64,000 nucleotides of DNA from Stenomitos frigidus ULC18 (lineage in GTDB: Bacteria > Cyanobacteriota > Cyanobacteriia > Leptolyngbyales > Leptolyngbyaceae), in NCBI RefSeq assembly GCF_003003795.1, contig NZ_PVWK01000083.1, forward strand, positions 1 to 64,000. The letters run 5' to 3'. This document shows, in pieces, positions 36,291 to 45,827 of the stretch (position 1 is its first letter; the number at the start of each line of letters is the position of its first letter). The notes beneath the pieces were generated by a model that saw nothing but the letters and a program-made list of their open reading frames with translations, had not been told where the DNA came from and searched no databases. Position numbers and translations under genes: made by a program.

Positions 36291-37340
36291 ATGACTGCGA
36301 CAGTAAGCCCCAATAACCTAACATTCACACCACTGAGCCCTGATCTGCGTCTGAAAGACATTCTGAAAACATTGCCTAAAGAATGCTTTCAGAAAGATAT
36401 GAGAAAAGCCTGGACATCAGTTTTAACCAACATCCTGATGGTTGGCTTAGGCTATGTCAGTATTGCGATCGCACCCTGGTTTTTGTTACCGATCGCCTGG
36501 ATTTTTACCGGAACGGCACTCACAGGCTTTTTTGTGATTGCTCATGACTGTGGGCATCGATCGTTTGCCAAACAGCGTTGGGTGAATGATTGGGTGGGGC
36601 ATTTGTTCATGCTGCCGCTGCTTTACCCCTTTCATAGCTGGCGTCTTTTGCATAACAAACACCACGACTACACCAACAAAATGGATGTAGATAATGCTTG
36701 GCAACCGTTTCGACCTGAGCTCTACGCTTCATTACCCAAGACGATCCAGCTGGCTTACCAGGGCATGCGGGGTCGTTTGTGGTGGCTGGCTTCGATCGTT
36801 CATTGGGCGATCATGCACTTTGACCCGTCTAGAGTAGACGCTAAAGATCAAAACAAAATCAGGCTGTCTGTTGCAGTTGTCATCGGCTTCGCGGCGATCG
36901 CGTTTCCAGTGCTCTTTGTCACACTTGGCGTCAGTGGCTTCATTAAATTCTGGCTGATGCCCTGGCTGGTTTACCATTTCTGGATGAGCACGTTTACGTT
37001 GGTTCACCATACGGCTCCTGATATTGCGTTCCAAGAGCCAGAACAGTGGAACGCGGCTAAAGCGCAACTCACCGGAACCGTTCACTGCGACTATCCGATG
37101 TGGGTGGAACGCTTGTGCCATCACATTAATGTTCATATCCCACACCATCTGTCCACCTCTATCCCGTCGTACAACTTGCGGGCTGCGCATCAGAGCCTGC
37201 GGGAAAATTGGGGGCCTTACCTCTACGAATGCCGCTTTTCCTGGCCGCTCATGAAGGCGATCACCGATCAGTGCCACTTGTACCACCCGACAGAGTGCTA
37301 TCAGTCATTCCAGGCTTACAAGCGCCAGACATTAAGTTAG
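36291..37340 (+). CDS. desA: Acyl-lipid (n-6/delta-12) fatty acid desaturase, DesA type
   Basis: A 349-aa integral-membrane di-iron enzyme that introduces a cis double bond in glycerolipid acyl chains. The three His boxes are HDCGH in [18 protein letters not shown] in [13 protein letters not shown], and HINVHIPHH near the C-terminus. It has about four to five TM helices. The N-terminus [16 protein letters not shown] starts at 36291 with GGAGAG upstream; the open frame goes further back but that part is not homologous. The sequence [16 protein letters not shown] is characteristic of cyanobacterial delta-12 enzymes, but regioselectivity is inferred. The product matters for cold acclimation. Confidence 0.88.
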   Translation: MTATVSPNNLTFTPLSPDLRLKDILKTLPKECFQKDMRKAWTSVLTNILMVGLGYVSIAIAPWFLLPIAWIFTGTALTGFFVIAHDCGHRSFAKQRWVNDWVGHLFMLPLLYPFHSWRLLHNKHHDYTNKMDVDNAWQPFRPELYASLPKTIQLAYQGMRGRLWWLASIVHWAIMHFDPSRVDAKDQNKIRLSVAVVIGFAAIAFPVLFVTLGVSGFIKFWLMPWLVYHFWMSTFTLVHHTAPDIAFQEPEQWNAAKAQLTGTVHCDYPMWVERLCHHINVHIPHHLSTSIPSYNLRAAHQSLRENWGPYLYECRFSWPLMKAITDQCHLYHPTECYQSFQAYKRQTLS

Positions 37341-37366
37341 TCGACAGGTATTCTGTCAAGCATTCG

Positions 37367-37390
37367 TTTCGGGGTTTTTCAACCCCGAAA
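37367..37390 (+). terminator. Hairpin after desA
   Basis: A 10-bp stem TTTCGGGGTT/AACCCCGAAA (37367-37376 with 37381-37390) and TTTC loop, 26 bp past the desA stop. There is no long T-run, so termination efficiency is uncertain. Confidence 0.65.
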
Positions 37391-37493
37391 TAGACTACCG
37401 CCATCATCTTTGCTTTTTTCTTTCAGCAAGATGAATCATTTATGTGAAGTGGCGTTATCCTGAGGCTAGTCTCAGCCAGAGGGAATGTCAGGC

Positions 37494-38189
37494 ATGCATG
37501 CACGATCGCTCGTCAGTTTCAGTTTCCTATTGCTGCTAGCGGCTTGCTCCAGTACTCCTAACAATGAACAAGCTGCTGTGTCATCGCCTTCTGAGGATGG
37601 TGCTCTGAAACCTGTTGTCACCGCCCAAAATTTTCCGAAGCCCGTAGTGAGTCCAACGGCACTGCTGCCAGTACCGACGATGCCCGGACTCATTACGCCG
37701 ACGAATGCTCGGATGCGCGTACCGACAATCGTGACAGGGCGAGCCGACCCCTTTGCGGCAGTCGCTACGGCACCGATTAAACTCTCTGCTACCACTCGTA
37801 AGCCAGCGGTCACCCTTCCCAGTCCTTTGCCCGCATCCAACCAAGGGCGGCTGCCAGCATTTAATGCGCCACCGATCGCGCAGGGTACCCTCAACACTCC
37901 GCTACCGCCTACACTGTTGCCATCTGCCCCTGTCTCTCGTACTGCAGCGGCCGATGCCATTGAAGTGAGTGGCGTGATCAAAGTTGGCGGCAAGTGGAGC
38001 GTAATTATTAAAGAGCCAGACGCTGAAAGCAGCCGCTATGTAAACGCTGGCAGCTATCTAGCCAACGGTCAGGTCTTAGTGAAACGCATTGTGGCGGGTG
38101 CAGGCTCTGACCCAATCGTGATTTTGCAGCAGAATGGAGTTGAGGTGACACGATCGATTGGTGGCAGTGCTCGTCTTGCCAGCAAATAG
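37494..38189 (+). CDS. Lipoprotein with C-terminal PilP/GspC-like domain
   Basis: 231 aa from the ATG at 37494 (GAGGG 10 nt upstream); an in-frame ATG lies at 37485. Lipobox LLAACSS places the acylated Cys near residue 19. A long Pro/Thr-rich region with GRADPFAAV follows. The last 75 residues (VSGVIKVGGKWSVIIK, then NAGSYLANGQVLVKRI and NGVEVTRSIGG) follow the beta pattern of PilP/GspC homology regions, which dock secretin complexes in type IV pili or type II secretion. That similarity is by eye. A DPF motif is also typical of PilP. A role in pilus or secretion assembly is inferred. Confidence 0.65.
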   Translation: MHARSLVSFSFLLLLAACSSTPNNEQAAVSSPSEDGALKPVVTAQNFPKPVVSPTALLPVPTMPGLITPTNARMRVPTIVTGRADPFAAVATAPIKLSATTRKPAVTLPSPLPASNQGRLPAFNAPPIAQGTLNTPLPPTLLPSAPVSRTAAADAIEVSGVIKVGGKWSVIIKEPDAESSRYVNAGSYLANGQVLVKRIVAGAGSDPIVILQQNGVEVTRSIGGSARLASK

Positions 38190-38296
38190 CGAGTCGTGAT
38201 CCAAACCAGCGGTAGGCGGAAGGCAAAGGTTTAGCGGCTAATTTTGATGTCGCTCACCGCTATTGTCCGCTTCTTTTCTTAGAGTGGAGCACTTCT

Positions 38297-38851
38297 ATGC
38301 CAGGATCTAGTCCTCATCACAATGACTCGGATTGGACTGAACCCGCAACGGTCTCTAAGCGAAAAGCGAAACAGGCGATCGAGTGGCGTGATCTCAACTA
38401 TCAGGAAACCTACATTTGTCCCGTTTGTCGGCATGGGCAAATTGCGGCGCTGACCTTAATGGACGCCTTTGCGTGTGCTTTTTGTCGCCATATTTTTACC
38501 AGCAATTTGCAGGAACAGTTGATCCACGTAGAAGACAGCTCCCAGCCGATGACCTGGCGCTGGAACGGGCACAACTGGAAGGCTGCTAATCAATTGGATG
38601 TGGATCTCACCATTGTCGTTTGGCTGGTTGGCTTGGCGCTTGTGCTGCTCCCACCAGCGCTCATCTGGCTGTCTTCTCATACCTTCCCGCCCATGCGAGG
38701 CAGCACCTGGGCGTGGTTTCCTACGGTGTGGATTAGTTTGACCTTTGGGGCTCATTTCACCTTTGTCGCTTGGCTGTTAGCAGAACATTACCAGGTGCCC
38801 GTTTACATTACGTCTAAGATCTGGTTGCGTGAGGCGTTGGGTAGACGTTGA
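38297..38851 (+). CDS. Zinc-ribbon two-TM protein
   Basis: 184 aa. A cytoplasmic zinc ribbon has two CxxC pairs, CPVC in YICPVCRHG and CAFC in AFACAFCRHIF, 19-20 residues apart. Two TM helices follow (about 112-134, LTIVVWLVGLALVLLPPALI, and about 142-165). GGAG lies 7 nt before the ATG. The conserved pattern is common in cyanobacteria without an assigned function. It is separate from the lipoprotein upstream (107 nt) and may be monocistronic. Confidence 0.72.
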   Translation: MPGSSPHHNDSDWTEPATVSKRKAKQAIEWRDLNYQETYICPVCRHGQIAALTLMDAFACAFCRHIFTSNLQEQLIHVEDSSQPMTWRWNGHNWKAANQLDVDLTIVVWLVGLALVLLPPALIWLSSHTFPPMRGSTWAWFPTVWISLTFGAHFTFVAWLLAEHYQVPVYITSKIWLREALGRR

Positions 38852-38900
38852 GGGGAAGGATGAAGTGAAAGGAATAGGGGCAGAGGGAGCGTGGGGAGAA

Positions 38901-38916
38901 ACTCAAAACTCAAAAC
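38901..38916. repeat. Heptamer repeat (CTCAAAA type), short
   Basis: Two to three copies of ACTCAAA directly between the zinc-ribbon gene and the convergent 808-aa gene. Same family as in mutS and ligA. Confidence 0.6.
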
Positions 38917-38948
38917 TTTCTAGTGCAACTAACAACCATCTAGCTTTT

Positions 38949-41375
38949 TTATTCAAAGCGTTTGCGTTTGGCTGACCAGCGTAGAAAGCGGTAGTTCTCA
39001 GAACTACTGGCAACGATCGCGCTACCTCCTTCATTGCCCAAATTGGCGATCGCTAAATACGTGAGCCCTGACTCAGTAGAGCATTCGCTATAAAGCAAAG
39101 TACCAGTCGCTGAAAAAAGCAGGGTGCGCGATCGGTTAGCAAGACGTTTGGCTGCTTTGGGGGTAGTTTGCCCATGTTGTGGCTCAAGATCAATCGTTAC
39201 GATCACGTCAGGTTGGTTGTTACCGGTCAAGGTTGCTAGCTGCACTGGGCTGCTGCCAATACCTGACGACTCTAGTTCATTCCACGTTAGCGCTCTTCCA
39301 AATGGCAGTTTGCCGATGTGCTTTAACTCTTGTATGAGCGTTGGTAAGGCGTAAGCTGCCCATTCAGGCTGTTGCTCTAGCCAATCAGACAGTTGAGTGG
39401 TTTCTGGCGTTTGCCAGTGCAAGGCAGACTCAGTGAATGCCAGTGGCCGTAGAGTGTTGTCTGTTTGGGCGATCGCTCTGGGTACAACCTCACCCGCAGC
39501 CAGTAGCTCTAGTTTGCCAGCATTGATGCGCACGGCTTTAATACTGGCAGATACCGTTTGCTGCTGTCCATCTGACTGCCAGAGCACGATCGAGAGGGAT
39601 GGATCGGCGGTCAACCCCAGTTGTTGCCAGAGGCGATCCGCAGAGGCATTAGTTGGCAGCCCCAACGAAGCACCCGAAAAGCGCCAGCTTTTGCCATCTT
39701 GAAAGCCAGCCAATTGGACTCGATACCATGCTTGCTGTTCGCCTAGCTTGAGCACTGGATGCTGCTTTGGCTTCAACCATGTGGCGGCGTTGATGGCAGT
39801 CAGAGCCTCAGCAGTCCCCACCAGTTGACCAGGAGGCAGAGTAGCTAAGGCGGTCTCGTCTACAGATGGTGCAGTGAGACGTGTGATGAGAGCAGTGACA
39901 CGAGCAATCTCTGTGCTGGTAGTGCGGGGCTGCTTTTTTAACCAGACGATCGCAGCCTTACGCCCTTGTTGTGCCGCCACTAACAAGGCTCCCCAAGTTC
40001 TAACATCCGTTTGCAGTGGGCTCACGCGCAGTGCGGCATCAACCCGATTTTGCAAGCGGCCAGCATCTGACTTCAGCAGCGTGGCAGTTTCTAGACTGTT
40101 TTCGGTATTGGCAGTAAAGACGGTTAAAGCTCGCCCCCACCGCCCATCACTCAGGTTTGCTAGCACCTGCTGGCTGGGGCTTGCCCAGGCTTTATCGGCT
40201 TGCCTCTGAGTCGCTTGCGCGTGCAGTTGAATGAGCACTTTTTGCGCCTGAGCCGCTGCTGGCCATTGCCCCTTGCGATCGCGCTGCTGCACTGATTGTA
40301 GCCACTGTAGGCCAGTTGACCATAACCCGCTACGAGCCAGCAACAACCCATTGCTGTAGGTGCCGTCGTCGATCGCAGTCTCCAGCAACAAGATTGGCTC
40401 TAACTGCAGCGGGCTGGCGAGAAACTTTCGTGGTTTCACCTGATAGATCTGGAATTGAGGCTCCATCCCGATAGTCTGGTCGACAATCAGTTCAGGCACA
40501 CTATCGCCCGTCACGTTCTGCCAGAGTGGATCTTGCCCAACCGGGCTACTCCACTCCAACATCGGGTGTAGATGCATCCGGCTGGAGTTGTAGTGCAGCA
40601 CCTGCCCGTAGGCGATCGTGTTGTCTCCCCGCAGCCAGCGTCCACTCAAATTCAACCAAACGCCCTGCGCGGGCACCTTGCCCTCAAACCGATTGAGCAT
40701 CATCAACGGCAACGATCGCGTCGATCCCTGATGGGTATCACCCGCATTGATCAGCGGTGCCAGCACGAACGATTCATCAGGCCCCACGATCGCCAGTTGA
40801 TCCAATAATTGGAGGCGTTGCTCACGCTGACGGGTGGGGATCGTCTGGTACACTCGCAGCTCGACAATTTGTTCGCAGTCGCTCTGGCAATTTGCTCGCT
40901 GTGCCAATACGGGCAGCAAGATATCTGATACCGTCGTCTTGTGATCCAGAGCGCTAATATTTTTCCCCAACGGAAGCGGTTCACCCAGACTGCGCCCTGC
41001 CTGAGTGAGTTCGTTGCGCACCTCATCCAGTGTCTGAGGTGGCTTCAGCCCTGTTACAGGAATCGGAATCCAATTGGGCAGCAGACGATTCATCCACAGC
41101 AGGGTTTGTGGATTCACCATGAGCTGAATACCTAGCCAGCCAGCGCCAGCCAGCCCACTGCCCGCCAGAAAAAGAACCACGATCGCCGACCAAGAAAATG
41201 TTCTTGGCCAATGCCCTTTCAAGCGATCTCGCCTTGTCAGTGGAGCAGTTGGCGAGACTGTAGAAAGCTGAGACGCTTTCTTAAGCTTTGCGCTTGTCTG
41301 TGAACGATTGGGCGTGCGATCGTGACGACCAGTTGCCATGCTAAAACGGGGTGAAACACCGTTGGCAGTTGACAT
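38949..41375 (-). CDS. Large membrane-anchored protein of unknown function
   Basis: 808 aa with no recognised family. A basic disordered N-terminus (1-50) is followed by one TM (about 56-78, TFSWSAIVVLFLAGSGLAG); the rest is predicted extracytoplasmic. At least three short stretches resemble FG-GAP/VCBS strands: VTGDSVPELIVDQTI, LTGNNQPDVIVTIDL, and ANLGNEGGSAIVASS. These may belong to a beta-propeller-like fold, with a helical mid-part in between; the reading is speculative. The start could also be the Met at 41339. The unknown 137-aa membrane gene is upstream on the same strand (91 nt). An envelope-facing adhesion or assembly role is possible. Confidence 0.7.
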   Translation of the reverse strand: MSTANGVSPRFSMATGRHDRTPNRSQTSAKLKKASQLSTVSPTAPLTRRDRLKGHWPRTFSWSAIVVLFLAGSGLAGAGWLGIQLMVNPQTLLWMNRLLPNWIPIPVTGLKPPQTLDEVRNELTQAGRSLGEPLPLGKNISALDHKTTVSDILLPVLAQRANCQSDCEQIVELRVYQTIPTRQREQRLQLLDQLAIVGPDESFVLAPLINAGDTHQGSTRSLPLMMLNRFEGKVPAQGVWLNLSGRWLRGDNTIAYGQVLHYNSSRMHLHPMLEWSSPVGQDPLWQNVTGDSVPELIVDQTIGMEPQFQIYQVKPRKFLASPLQLEPILLLETAIDDGTYSNGLLLARSGLWSTGLQWLQSVQQRDRKGQWPAAAQAQKVLIQLHAQATQRQADKAWASPSQQVLANLSDGRWGRALTVFTANTENSLETATLLKSDAGRLQNRVDAALRVSPLQTDVRTWGALLVAAQQGRKAAIVWLKKQPRTTSTEIARVTALITRLTAPSVDETALATLPPGQLVGTAEALTAINAATWLKPKQHPVLKLGEQQAWYRVQLAGFQDGKSWRFSGASLGLPTNASADRLWQQLGLTADPSLSIVLWQSDGQQQTVSASIKAVRINAGKLELLAAGEVVPRAIAQTDNTLRPLAFTESALHWQTPETTQLSDWLEQQPEWAAYALPTLIQELKHIGKLPFGRALTWNELESSGIGSSPVQLATLTGNNQPDVIVTIDLEPQHGQTTPKAAKRLANRSRTLLFSATGTLLYSECSTESGLTYLAIANLGNEGGSAIVASSSENYRFLRWSAKRKRFE

Positions 41376-41466
41376 GCATCACTGTAACCGCAATCGCCAC
41401 CAGCGTCACGCAATCTTTGGTTGAGCGTTTACGACCCGTTACAACGCACAGACGAACACCAGGGCT

Positions 41467-41880
41467 TTACTGCAATGATAAGTTTGCTTGCAAATACTCC
41501 CCCCACTTGGCCGCCAGCGGTACTTCTGTAAACGGAATACGGATCGGTGCAGCGCGATCGGCACAGGTCAACTCCAGAATCGCCTTGCCTTGATTGGGAG
41601 CCGCTTCTAGCGCCGCTGGTTGCTCATTCACCAAAAGACGAATCGACTGTACATCATTCAAGGAAACCGTTTCCAGACTCACTGGTCCCTTTCGGGTCGG
41701 TAAACCCCAAGTCAGTTCACGACCCTTCTGGCCCAACACTGCATAAATGTCATATTTTGCCCGTTCAAACTGTGCTGCCCATGTTTTATACGCCTCCAGC
41801 TTTTGGTACTCGTTCCAACCAGCCCACGTGAGCCAGACGAAGATTGCCAGTAGAGGAAGCCAGAAAAGACCGCGTGACAT
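41467..41880 (-). CDS. Small single-TM protein of unknown function
   Basis: 137 aa. One N-terminal TM (about 5-21, LFWLPLLAIFVWLTWAG) is followed by a mixed alpha/beta domain with KGPVSLETVSLNDVQSIRLL. No family is recognised. It is upstream of the 808-aa gene on the same strand, spaced by 91 nt, and may share a transcript. Function unknown. Confidence 0.65.
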   Translation of the reverse strand: MSRGLFWLPLLAIFVWLTWAGWNEYQKLEAYKTWAAQFERAKYDIYAVLGQKGRELTWGLPTRKGPVSLETVSLNDVQSIRLLVNEQPAALEAAPNQGKAILELTCADRAAPIRIPFTEVPLAAKWGEYLQANLSLQ

Positions 41881-41907
41881 AAGAGAAAGGTGAGGGGGAC
41901 GTCAGGG

Positions 41908-41945
41908 GAGTTTTGAGTTTTGAGTTTTGAGTTTTGAGTTAGTTT
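41908..41945. repeat. Heptamer STRR (GAGTTTT)4
   Basis: Four exact GAGTTTT units and a degenerate fifth, beginning 27 bp upstream of the 137-aa membrane gene. Same unit as in mutS. Confidence 0.85.
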
Positions 41946-42109
41946 TGCTCACTAACCATTAATTTACTGACTCCTAAGGAGATTTCCAAAAAGAAATTTA
42001 CCGTTGGGTGCGGACAGGTTTTGCACAGTCTTATGATCTAGCCGTTAAGCTTGTGGTCAAACCTGCTCCTACGGGTCTTTTGTTTACTAGACTCCTGACT
42101 CCTAACGAC

Positions 42110-43042
42110 TCACTGGGGCAGTAGCGGCAAAACCAAAAGCACAAAATAGTACACTAGCGGAGCCGTAAACACGTAGCTGTCGGCGCGATCGAGAATGCCG
42201 CCGTGACCAGGAATGAGTTGCCCAGAGTCTTTAACGCCGGCATCACGTTTCATCATCGATTCAGTCAGGTCGCCCAGCAGACTGGCAATGCCGATCAGCA
42301 AACCGAGAGCGGCACCTGTGATGGGCCATCCCGACCAGTTCAGGTACCAGGAGCCGACGATCGCGACCACAATACTACCCGTCACGCCAAACACAGCACC
42401 CTCGACGGTTTTTTTAGGGCTAATGTTTGAAAGCCGTGTCCGTCCAAAGATTTTGCCAAACGCATACGCACCAATATCCGCTGCCCAAATACAGCCAAAC
42501 GCCAGTAGGGTGCTGGTTAAGCCTTGCGGCATACTGTGTAAGTCTGTCCAAGCGTGGGGCAAGTAGCCATCTAGAGGCAGGTTGCTTACATCAGCCTGTC
42601 CTAGCGATCGCAGCCTGACCCAGTAACTGGGCAGGTAGCCCCCGTAAAATAAGCCGAGAATGGAGGTTGAGATGTCGGCGATCGTCGCAAGTTTAGGCTG
42701 AAACAGTAAATAAAAGCAGATAAACGTGCCTGCTACCGGAAAGACCGCATCTGCTAGCGTCGGCGAAACGGTAGAGATGAGCAGCAACGCTTGACTGACT
42801 ACTAACGTGGTTTTGGCTGCAGGTACAATGCCTTTCGCATGGACAAGCTCAAAGTATTCCAGTTGCCCCAGATAGATGATGATGCCAAAGCCAACCGTAA
42901 AGTACCAGCCACCCAACACAATCATGCCGAGTGCGAGGGCGATCGCAACAACTCCACTTAAAACACGGGGAAAAGGCATGTAACTGGTTTCTTGTGACCT
43001 GCTCTCTTTTGGTAACGATTCGGTTGAGCGATCCAACGTCAT
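42110..43042 (-). CDS. cdsA: Phosphatidate cytidylyltransferase
   Basis: A 310-aa integral-membrane enzyme that makes CDP-diacylglycerol from CTP and phosphatidate for phosphatidylglycerol synthesis. It has about eight TM helices. The C-terminal family signature is KRDAGVKDSGQLIPGHGG followed by ILDRADSY, the Mg/CTP-binding region. The N-terminal 20 residues are hydrophilic. No transcriptional partner is obvious: the small membrane gene is 229 nt downstream. Confidence 0.94.
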   Translation of the reverse strand: MTLDRSTESLPKESRSQETSYMPFPRVLSGVVAIALALGMIVLGGWYFTVGFGIIIYLGQLEYFELVHAKGIVPAAKTTLVVSQALLLISTVSPTLADAVFPVAGTFICFYLLFQPKLATIADISTSILGLFYGGYLPSYWVRLRSLGQADVSNLPLDGYLPHAWTDLHSMPQGLTSTLLAFGCIWAADIGAYAFGKIFGRTRLSNISPKKTVEGAVFGVTGSIVVAIVGSWYLNWSGWPITGAALGLLIGIASLLGDLTESMMKRDAGVKDSGQLIPGHGGILDRADSYVFTAPLVYYFVLLVLPLLPQ

Positions 43043-43412
43043 TTACGGACCCCACTTCACAGTGACGAAATGAACTTCTGTCAGGGTTAACTGCTCAGGC
43101 TGGCGTTTTCTTAATTAATCTGCTGAGCAATACTGAAAGCCTCACTAGAAAGACTTAGGGTATTGTTGAACGCCACCTTATCGGGAAGCTAGCAGCAGCC
43201 ATTGAGGTTAGCTCAAGATTAAGAAGGTTAAGAATCCTTTGGAACACTTTAACTGAATCTCGGTAGCTCTCCCAGTAATTCTTTACGGTTGCTTGCCAAT
43301 TCCTGAAAAAGCTTGATTTTAGCGTTTACGTTCTCTTAACGTTCGTAGCACAACGTCCAAGATTTCTCGTCAAAGCAGTCTTCACAATGGGGTTAGCCAC
43401 TCGCTCACCCTT
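43043..43412. other. Intergenic region between cbiT and cdsA
   Basis: 370 bp upstream of the cdsA start and downstream of the cbiT stop (both minus). It should contain the cdsA promoter. No reading frame, hairpin with T-run or RNA motif was recognised; no cobalamin riboswitch was seen. Confidence 0.45.
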
Positions 43413-44015
43413 CTAGTCTAATTTTTCTCCGCTAAGAACAAAGATTGGATCGATCGCGGCAAAGGTCTGGTTTATGCCTCGCTTTTCTAGTCGGTTGACT
43501 GCCGATTGCACGACTTCAATGTTACGAACTTGCAGTTCAGCAAAGCTCTCCGAAACCTGGTAAAGACCTTCCAACGTTGCCGCTGTAGCAACGATGCGTC
43601 CTCGAGGCTGCAGACGCTGCCAGACTTCATTCAAAATCGCTTTGATTGAACGCCCCCCTTCAACACAGACGCGATGCGGCGCTTGAGATAGTTCCGTTAA
43701 GCACTCAGGTGCACTGCCCTCAAGGACTTCGACATTACTCACACCAAAGCGATCGCAGTTTCGCCGAATCAGATTAGCAACATCTTCGTCACGTTCGATC
43801 GCCACGATCTGCCCCTTTGGACAGAGCAAACCTGCCTCTACTGAGATGGTGCCCGTACCAGCGCCAATATCCCACAAGATCGAATCGTCCTTAAGCCTCA
43901 AGGAAGACAGAATGAGCAACCGGACTTCACGCGGACTCATAGGAATGCCCGGCAAGCGCTCGAACATCTCGTCAGGGATACCAGGAGTAACATAAGACCA
44001 AAGGGGAGAAGGCAT
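43413..44015 (-). CDS. cbiT: Precorrin-8-forming C15-methyltransferase/decarboxylase, CbiT type
   Basis: A 200-aa SAM-dependent enzyme of corrin synthesis, corresponding to the C-terminal half of CobL, that methylates C15 and decarboxylates C12. The N-terminal MPSPLWSYVTPGIPDEMF is followed by PMSPREVRLL. The SAM loop WDIGAGTGTISVE is intact, with VEGGRSIKAIL later. A separate CbiE/CobL N-half is not visible here. The start codon abuts a heptamer array, so no Shine-Dalgarno site is seen and the true start may be affected. Confidence 0.88.
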   Translation of the reverse strand: MPSPLWSYVTPGIPDEMFERLPGIPMSPREVRLLILSSLRLKDDSILWDIGAGTGTISVEAGLLCPKGQIVAIERDEDVANLIRRNCDRFGVSNVEVLEGSAPECLTELSQAPHRVCVEGGRSIKAILNEVWQRLQPRGRIVATAATLEGLYQVSESFAELQVRNIEVVQSAVNRLEKRGINQTFAAIDPIFVLSGEKLD

Positions 44016-44076
44016 GAAGGCTAAAAGCTGAAGGATGAAGGCTAAAAGCTGAAAGCTGAAGGCTGAAGGCTGAAGG
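44016..44076. repeat. Heptamer array abutting the cbiT start
   Basis: Tandem heptamers of the type CTGAAGG and CTAAAAG (alternating) run directly up to the cbiT ATG, so the cbiT leader is repeat-derived. Confidence 0.75.
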
Positions 44077-44136
44077 GTCTTGGTTGCGCTTCAAGCCTAA
44101 TCTATTCGTCAAACTACAGTTGGTTCTGAAACCATA

Positions 44137-45651
44137 TCAAATCTCTCTGCTGCTAGCTGACGCTTTCACCACTCGGAGCGTCTCAAGACTGGGATCGGCA
44201 CAACCGCTAATCAGCCCACCGATCGCAAGCACTGTTTGCAGGGAGGCGATCGCGTTCTCCGAAATCACCTCTCCTGGCATCAAGACTGGAATGCCCGGTG
44301 GATAGGGGCAAATTAGCTCGGCACTGATGCGGTTAATTGATTGCGCGATCGGTATGGTTTCAGTGGCAGCCAAGAAGGCAGCGCGAGGGGTAAGAGGTGA
44401 GGAGTGAGGAGTGAGGCATGAAGGATACTGCTTTTCTCTATGTCTCTGCATTGTGGATTCTCTTTGCGGTGTCGCTAGTGTCTGGAACGCCTGCACTAAT
44501 GCCTCCAGATCGGCTCTAGTATTGCCGATGCTCACAATGAATGTCAGATGCTGCAGCGATGGGAGTTCTGCTGTGACACCCAGTTGCTCATTGAGGATCT
44601 GATCCGCTGTGAATCCATCCAGGCCCAACCCAGTCACGGTGACGGTCAGACGGGTACGATCGAGCGTCATAAAGCCAGCCGTTTGTCCTGCTTGCTCAGG
44701 TTTCAGCGTTGAAAGTCTAGGAATTTGCTCAAGGCGCGATCGGGCTTCGTCTGCCAGTTGCAGCGTTTGTGACAGTAGTTGCTTTCCCTGGGTAGCCATT
44801 TGGTGCCGTGCCGCATCCAGAGACGCCAGCAGCAGATAGCTAGGACTCGTGGATTGCAACAGTTGGAGTGCTTTGCTAACGCGATCGCCTTGCACACGAT
44901 CGCCCCTAGTATGCAGCATTGCCGCCTGCGTCATCGCTGACAGCGTTTTATGAGTGGACTGTACCGCTAAATCGGCTCCGGCTGCCAGTGCGGCGATCGG
45001 CAACTCTGGGTGAAAAGCAAAATGGGCACCATGCGCTTCATCGACCAGCAAGGGAATGTTGTGCTGATGGGCGATGTAGGCGATCGCTGCCACATCGCCA
45101 CACACGCCGTAGTAGGTGGGGTAGACCATCATCACTGCTTTAGCGTCAGGATGCTGTGTCAACGCTTCAGCGACCGCAGCAGGTGTCAGGCTATGGGCAA
45201 GATCCAGTATCGGGTCATAATCTGGCTGGATGAAAATCGGTACCGCACCTGAAAGAATGAGCCCCGAAATGGCGGACTGATGAACATTACGAGGCAGAAT
45301 GATTTTGTCTCCCGGATCGCAGGTTGCCACTATGGCAGCGATGACGCCTACTGTAGAGCCATTGGTCAAGAACCAGGTACGATCGGCTCCAAAGGCTGCT
45401 GCTGCAAGCTCCTGAGCCGCTTGAATCACTCCGTCTGGTGCAAAAAGATTATCTAGCTCCGGCAGTTCCGGCAAATCGGCTCGAAAAACGGCTGTGCCTA
45501 GCAGTGCTGCCAAGCGATCGGGCGTTCCCTGCCCGCGCTTGTGTCCTGGGGCATAAAATGGTGCGTGCGCTTTGTGAGCGCAAGCCCATAGTGCATCCAA
45601 CAGTGGCGTCTTAGCTTGAAGCGCTAGAAAGGTATTGGCAGCAGGTGACAT
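44137..45651 (-). CDS. Orn/Lys/Arg decarboxylase-family PLP enzyme
   Basis: 504 aa from the ATG at 45651 (MSPAANTFLALQAKTPLLDAL); the frame runs further upstream but that part is non-homologous. The PLP lysine is in VQSTHKTLSAMTQAA, and the N-terminal signature is HAPFYAPGHKRGQGTP. The class III fold is kept, with VDEAHGAHF as the PLP Asp region. The product is a biodegradative-type basic amino-acid decarboxylase or a closely related aminotransferase; the substrate (Arg, Lys or Orn) is not resolved. A 25-30 residue low-complexity insert (about 397-426, with LTPHSSPLTP) is made of heptamer DNA. Confidence 0.88.
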   Translation of the reverse strand: MSPAANTFLALQAKTPLLDALWACAHKAHAPFYAPGHKRGQGTPDRLAALLGTAVFRADLPELPELDNLFAPDGVIQAAQELAAAAFGADRTWFLTNGSTVGVIAAIVATCDPGDKIILPRNVHQSAISGLILSGAVPIFIQPDYDPILDLAHSLTPAAVAEALTQHPDAKAVMMVYPTYYGVCGDVAAIAYIAHQHNIPLLVDEAHGAHFAFHPELPIAALAAGADLAVQSTHKTLSAMTQAAMLHTRGDRVQGDRVSKALQLLQSTSPSYLLLASLDAARHQMATQGKQLLSQTLQLADEARSRLEQIPRLSTLKPEQAGQTAGFMTLDRTRLTVTVTGLGLDGFTADQILNEQLGVTAELPSLQHLTFIVSIGNTRADLEALVQAFQTLATPQRESTMQRHREKQYPSCLTPHSSPLTPRAAFLAATETIPIAQSINRISAELICPYPPGIPVLMPGEVISENAIASLQTVLAIGGLISGCADPSLETLRVVKASASSREI

Positions 45652-45827
45652 AGAACAGGCATGAAATAGATAGTGGTTATGTCGTTCTCCTACCATCGCA
45701 CTAAGCTAACCAACCGATAACACTGGCGAACCAGCCCTCCGTACCAAAGGTGATGCCTAGTTAGGAAGATGCAATCTCGTTCGCCGCTTTCTACGGTAGA
45801 GAGGTGCCACGCTTTGAGTAGCATCAC

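Noticed and set aside
43043-43412. Cobalamin riboswitch near cbiT
   Set aside because: The gap is downstream of cbiT and no B12-box-like sequence was recognised; the cbiT leader is a heptamer array.
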